DNA of 64,000 bases from Marinobacterium mangrovicola. Its GTDB lineage: Bacteria; Pseudomonadota; Gammaproteobacteria; Pseudomonadales; Balneatricaceae. Location of the stretch: positions 434,001-498,000 of the forward strand of contig NZ_SMFU01000007.1 in NCBI RefSeq assembly GCF_004339595.1. Direction: 5' to 3'. This document shows positions 61,038 to 64,000 of the stretch, one piece after another (the first letter of the stretch is position 1; each line of letters starts with the position of its first letter). The position numbers and the translations under genes were made by a program. The notes below the pieces were generated by a model. That model searched no databases. It was not told the DNA's origin and worked only from the letters and a program-made list of their open reading frames with translations.

Positions 61038-61937
61038 TTGGGTATTTATGTTTTCCTGGTTTTTGTTGTTTGCGCGGTCTACGTACAGAATCGCGGCAAG
61101 GTGCAGCATGCACAATTTCGCCGCAAATTGACCGATCACGCCAATCTGCTGGCACCGCTTAACTGTCTGTTTTATGCCTTCTCCAAAATCCGTAACAAGC
61201 CGTATATCGACACCCGTCAGTTTCCAGAACTCAACCAGGTAACCCAGAACTGGGAAATGATCCGTGACGAAGCGCTGGCGCTGAACAGCGCGTCGAGTAT
61301 CAAGGCATCGGATGATCTGGACGATATCGGCTTCAACTCCTTCTTTAAAACCGGCTGGAAGCGCTACTACCTTAAATGGTACGGCTCAGACCTGAACTCT
61401 GCTCGCCAGAGCTGCCCGAAAACACTGGAACTGCTCAACCGGATCCCCTCAGTGAAAGGCGCAATGTTCGCGATGCTGCCACCGGGGGCACGCCTGGTAA
61501 AACATCGAGACCCCTACGCGGGCTCACTGCGTTATCACCTGGGGTTGGATACGCCGGGATCGGATGGTTGCTATATCGAGGTGGACGGCGAGCGATACAG
61601 CTGGCGCAACGGTGAAGCGGTAATGTTCGATGAAACCTATATTCACCATGCTGAGAACACCACGGATCATAACCGCATCGTGCTGTTTCTGGATGTGGTG
61701 CGCCCGGTGAGTTTTGCGCCTGTACAGTGGATCAATACCGGTTTTTCCAATCTTGTGATGGCGGCATCGGCCACCAAGAACGTGGATGGCGATAAGGTCG
61801 GCGGCCTGAACCGTGCCTTTGCCGGTATCTACAAGGTGCGCAGCCTGGGTAAGAGGATCAAAGCGTTTAATAAACCGCTGTATTACCTGATCCAGTATGC
61901 GCTCTACGCGCTGATCATCTACGGGATCTTTTTCTGA
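61038..61937 (+). CDS. lpxO: Lipid A 2-hydroxylase (LpxO), aspartyl/asparaginyl beta-hydroxylase family
   Basis: Fe(II)/2-oxoglutarate-dependent enzyme that hydroxylates a fatty acyl chain of lipid A at the inner membrane. It has 299 aa with membrane segments at both ends (IYVFLVFVVCAVYV and LIQYALYALIIYGIFF). Iron and cosubstrate residues are in LVKHRDPYAGSLRYHLGL, FDETYIHHAENTTD and RIVLFLDVVRP. The start is TTG 61038: AAGGG lies 8 nt upstream, an in-frame TGA at 61023 rules out a longer form, and no ATG is near. Confidence 0.92.
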   Translation: MGIYVFLVFVVCAVYVQNRGKVQHAQFRRKLTDHANLLAPLNCLFYAFSKIRNKPYIDTRQFPELNQVTQNWEMIRDEALALNSASSIKASDDLDDIGFNSFFKTGWKRYYLKWYGSDLNSARQSCPKTLELLNRIPSVKGAMFAMLPPGARLVKHRDPYAGSLRYHLGLDTPGSDGCYIEVDGERYSWRNGEAVMFDETYIHHAENTTDHNRIVLFLDVVRPVSFAPVQWINTGFSNLVMAASATKNVDGDKVGGLNRAFAGIYKVRSLGKRIKAFNKPLYYLIQYALYALIIYGIFF

Positions 61938-61954
61938 TTAGTTTCGCAGAATTG

Positions 61955-62001
61955 AAAAGCCGGCTTAGGGAGTCTTTAGGGCACTCTAAGCCGGCTTTTT
62001 T
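61955..62001. terminator. Bidirectional terminator between lpxO and the DUF2235 gene
   Basis: AAAAGCCGGCTTA (61955-61967) / TAAGCCGGCTTTT (61987-61999) with Ts on the plus-strand exit and AAAA (read as Ts on the minus strand) on the other. It serves both convergent genes. Confidence 0.9.
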
Positions 62002-62012
62002 ACTTTGGTCTG

Positions 62013-64000
62013 TTAACTGGCCTTCAGCTCATTCTCGGTAGAGCGAATCAGGGCGAGGCGGCTGTCTTCGCGGTGAGAGTCTGGAGCCAGCAGGGCAAGT
62101 ATCTGATCGTCGGCGCCGGCATAGACGCGGCGGAATCGGAGATAACCGCCACCCAGAATATAGTTTTCGCGTCCACCCAGTTCGCTCATTTCAGGTATGC
62201 GCCCCGTGCGTTCATAGTACTCCGCATAACTACGCTCTTCATCGCTTAGGTAGATTCCGCGCCGGCTTTCCCAGAACCTGCTGTTATCGATGATGTTCTT
62301 TCTCGCGACGAGACTATCTAGATAGGTGATCACCTCATCTCTTGTCAGCCACTTAATGAGGAAGCCCGCGATGGAGTCGTGCACATACTCATCCATCATG
62401 GTCTCGACGGCTGCGGGAGGTGTGCCCAGCTCGTCAGAAAACTCTTCGATGCGCTCCCAGTCGTCCACGACCGATGGATCCAGCAGGGATGGCGCCTTCT
62501 CAATCTGGTTAACAATCCATCCAGGTCCCATGACCAGGTAGTCCTTGATAAACAGTGCCGCTCTGCCAAAAAAGCCGGCACGCTTCAATGATTGCCAGGT
62601 TTCGAACCGTTCCAGCTCTTCGCGGAACTGGTTATAGGAACTGGCGAGGTTGTTTTGCTGATACTGAGGCGCGCGCTGATAGCTCTTCAGCGTAAACACA
62701 CCCCCCTGACGATGATTGTTTAAACGCCACTCTATCCCCTTGCGCCAGTGCTCGCGCATTAGCGTGCCCGTATCCCCCGATTTGAGGTGGCATGTATCCA
62801 GATAAGCGTTGAAGTCGGTAATTGTTCGTGTCGAAATTTTGAAAGCATCCTGGTCATCCGGAAGCGCCAGCTCCAGCTTGAATGGGACGCCCGACAAGCG
62901 GGCATCCTTGTACATAACGGCCAGGGGTATCTTGGAAAGCATATCCCGGCCGATATTGTCGGTGCCCTTACCCTGAGAGCCGGGCCGATATCCGCCGCCG
63001 ATATCGGAGTGAACGCCGGGGAAAACGATCTCTTCTCCATTACCGGGTTTGGATCGATCGTTATAGATCGAATCGAGAGGAAAGGAACGGCGGTTCTCAT
63101 GGGCTGATACAAGATGCAGGCAGCGCGATACATTGGCGGGGATCGCCAACGATGTCTCTGCATCGCCCCAGGCCGCATGGCCATCGGCGATCGGTATCAG
63201 GTTGGCGATTCCCACCGAGGCCACCGTATCGAACAGGCCAAGGTAATCGAAGGTGACCGGAAAGCCCGCCAGGGTGAGCCCGGCGCTGTCTCTGCCGGTT
63301 AGTTCGGCATCGATTTCGCAGAGTTTCACCAGCCAGTTGGCAAAAGCGCGAGCCTCGGTGGCGCCCCTGGAGAAGCCAAAGGCGGACAGATAGATACGTT
63401 TTACGATGCTGGGGTCTTTGTTTTGTGGCTGAGCACCTTCCGGTCCGGTCATATGCGGTGCTATGGCTGTATGTAAAGTCCTCAGCCATTGAACCAAGGT
63501 TCTCGGAATGCGCTGATTTACCTGGTCAACGGCGGTTGCCCGCGTTGGTCTGGCAAAAGGGTCGCTGTTCAATGCCTGGGCATTCATTTCACCGCTTGAG
63601 CTGGCTCTGCGTACCATTTCATGGTCGATCAGTGATTGCTTCAGAAAGTAACGGCTGACCGCGTTGATTGCCTGGGCCAGCGCCCAGAGAATTCGTACCT
63701 GGCCCCACCGAGCCGTGCCGCCACCCAGCGTCTCATCCCAGAATCCTTCTCCAGTGTCCCCCAACTGCGTGAAGCGGGTACCTACGCCTGGGATGTAAAT
63801 CCGGAAGAAATTATCGTAGTCGGCCAGGTTGGTTTGCCAGTCGGTCTGGGGTGGCAGTATTCCCGGGACGCTAAGGCCGGGGTAGGCGCTATACAGCCGG
63901 GCTACATTGCTGTGGCTATGATCGTTTTGGTTAAGGCTGTCTTCATAATTGTTGCCGGTGCCGTCGAAAAAGAAACCGAAGAAGAGGTTGGTGTCGCAGG
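62013..64000 (-). CDS. DUF2235/Tle1-like alpha/beta hydrolase (5' end beyond window)
   Basis: Large hydrolase of the family that includes type VI secretion phospholipase effectors (Tle1). At least 662 codons are visible, and the frame stays open to the right edge, so the start is outside. The motif FFFDGTGNN sits near the start (about 63970), the nucleophile is in FGFSRGATEARAF (GxSxG), the Asp in YLGLFDTVASVG, and the His in FPGVHSDIGGGYRP. All three members of the triad are present. No immunity, VgrG or other T6SS gene lies in the window. The C-terminal 250 residues are not assigned. Confidence 0.88.
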   Translation of the reverse strand, partial: CDTNLFFGFFFDGTGNNYEDSLNQNDHSHSNVARLYSAYPGLSVPGILPPQTDWQTNLADYDNFFRIYIPGVGTRFTQLGDTGEGFWDETLGGGTARWGQVRILWALAQAINAVSRYFLKQSLIDHEMVRRASSSGEMNAQALNSDPFARPTRATAVDQVNQRIPRTLVQWLRTLHTAIAPHMTGPEGAQPQNKDPSIVKRIYLSAFGFSRGATEARAFANWLVKLCEIDAELTGRDSAGLTLAGFPVTFDYLGLFDTVASVGIANLIPIADGHAAWGDAETSLAIPANVSRCLHLVSAHENRRSFPLDSIYNDRSKPGNGEEIVFPGVHSDIGGGYRPGSQGKGTDNIGRDMLSKIPLAVMYKDARLSGVPFKLELALPDDQDAFKISTRTITDFNAYLDTCHLKSGDTGTLMREHWRKGIEWRLNNHRQGGVFTLKSYQRAPQYQQNNLASSYNQFREELERFETWQSLKRAGFFGRAALFIKDYLVMGPGWIVNQIEKAPSLLDPSVVDDWERIEEFSDELGTPPAAVETMMDEYVHDSIAGFLIKWLTRDEVITYLDSLVARKNIIDNSRFWESRRGIYLSDEERSYAEYYERTGRIPEMSELGGRENYILGGGYLRFRRVYAGADDQILALLAPDSHREDSRLALIRSTENELKAS

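Overview
The window looks like chromosome of a free-living marine or environmental gammaproteobacterium, probably of the Oceanospirillales type. The basis is moderate-to-high GC, densely packed genes, gammaproteobacterial family versions (SelD, MnmH, LpxO, VF530, a YeeN-type YebC paralogue, ZnuABC with a Zur-like box) and TRAP plus aromatic-catabolism genes. The genus is inference. There is no rRNA, CRISPR array, IS element or prophage. One tRNA-Val(GAC) lies near the left end.

Region 1 (1-1.5 kb) holds the end of a NarL/FixJ response regulator, the tRNA with its own promoter and terminator, and a small orphan gene. Region 2 (2.1-14.8 kb) is the best defined block: a complete protocatechuate 4,5-cleavage (meta) pathway. 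LigAB opens the ring, LigC (CHMS dehydrogenase) makes 2-pyrone-4,6-dicarboxylate, LigI hydrolyses it, a PrpF-type tautomerase and LigJ process oxalomesaconate, and LigK splits the product to pyruvate and oxaloacetate. ligJ-K-tautomerase-I-A-B run rightwards. ligC runs leftwards with an aldo/keto reductase, a three-gene TRAP transporter and an AraC/cupin regulator. Between the arms sits a LysR regulator with two winged-helix domains in tandem.

Region 3 (15-22.3 kb) is mixed: a CHMI-like isomerase, a GNAT acetyltransferase, an ion antiporter, a DyP peroxidase, a lipoprotein with a cysteine-rich tail, an alkyltransferase-like protein, a DUF3524 (tRNA-queuosine mannosyltransferase-like) glycosyltransferase and an FMN reductase. 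Region 4 (22.5-28.8 kb) is a selenium cluster: selD, mnmH, and a PhnD/PhnC/PhnE-like ABC importer with a duplicated permease, followed by mscS. Region 5 (29-41.6 kb) has an MBL-fold hydrolase with a porin, an HD-GYP protein, IclR and LysR regulators, a YebC paralogue, an M28 peptidase and aquaporin Z. Region 6 (41.9-44.7 kb) is a Zur-type zinc importer preceded by a short membrane ORF.

Region 7 (45-54.4 kb) reads as one regulatory unit. A histidine kinase, a sigma-54-dependent response regulator and a periplasmic binding protein (broken by one in-frame TGA) lie upstream of an aldehyde dehydrogenase, iron alcohol dehydrogenase and permease operon. The gap between holds a close match to a -24/-12 promoter and two 15-bp palindromes placed like enhancer sites. 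Region 8 (54.5-64 kb) has DUF3465 and PepSY proteins, a protease-RimK fusion, a diguanylate cyclase whose GGEEF codons are shifted by a run of eight Gs, an ICL/PEPM-family enzyme, a C39-like peptidase, LpxO, and a DUF2235/Tle1-like hydrolase running off the right edge.

A pattern spread over the window is short imperfect tandem repeats (13-17 bp units, 2-5 copies) next to stop or start codons at six places.
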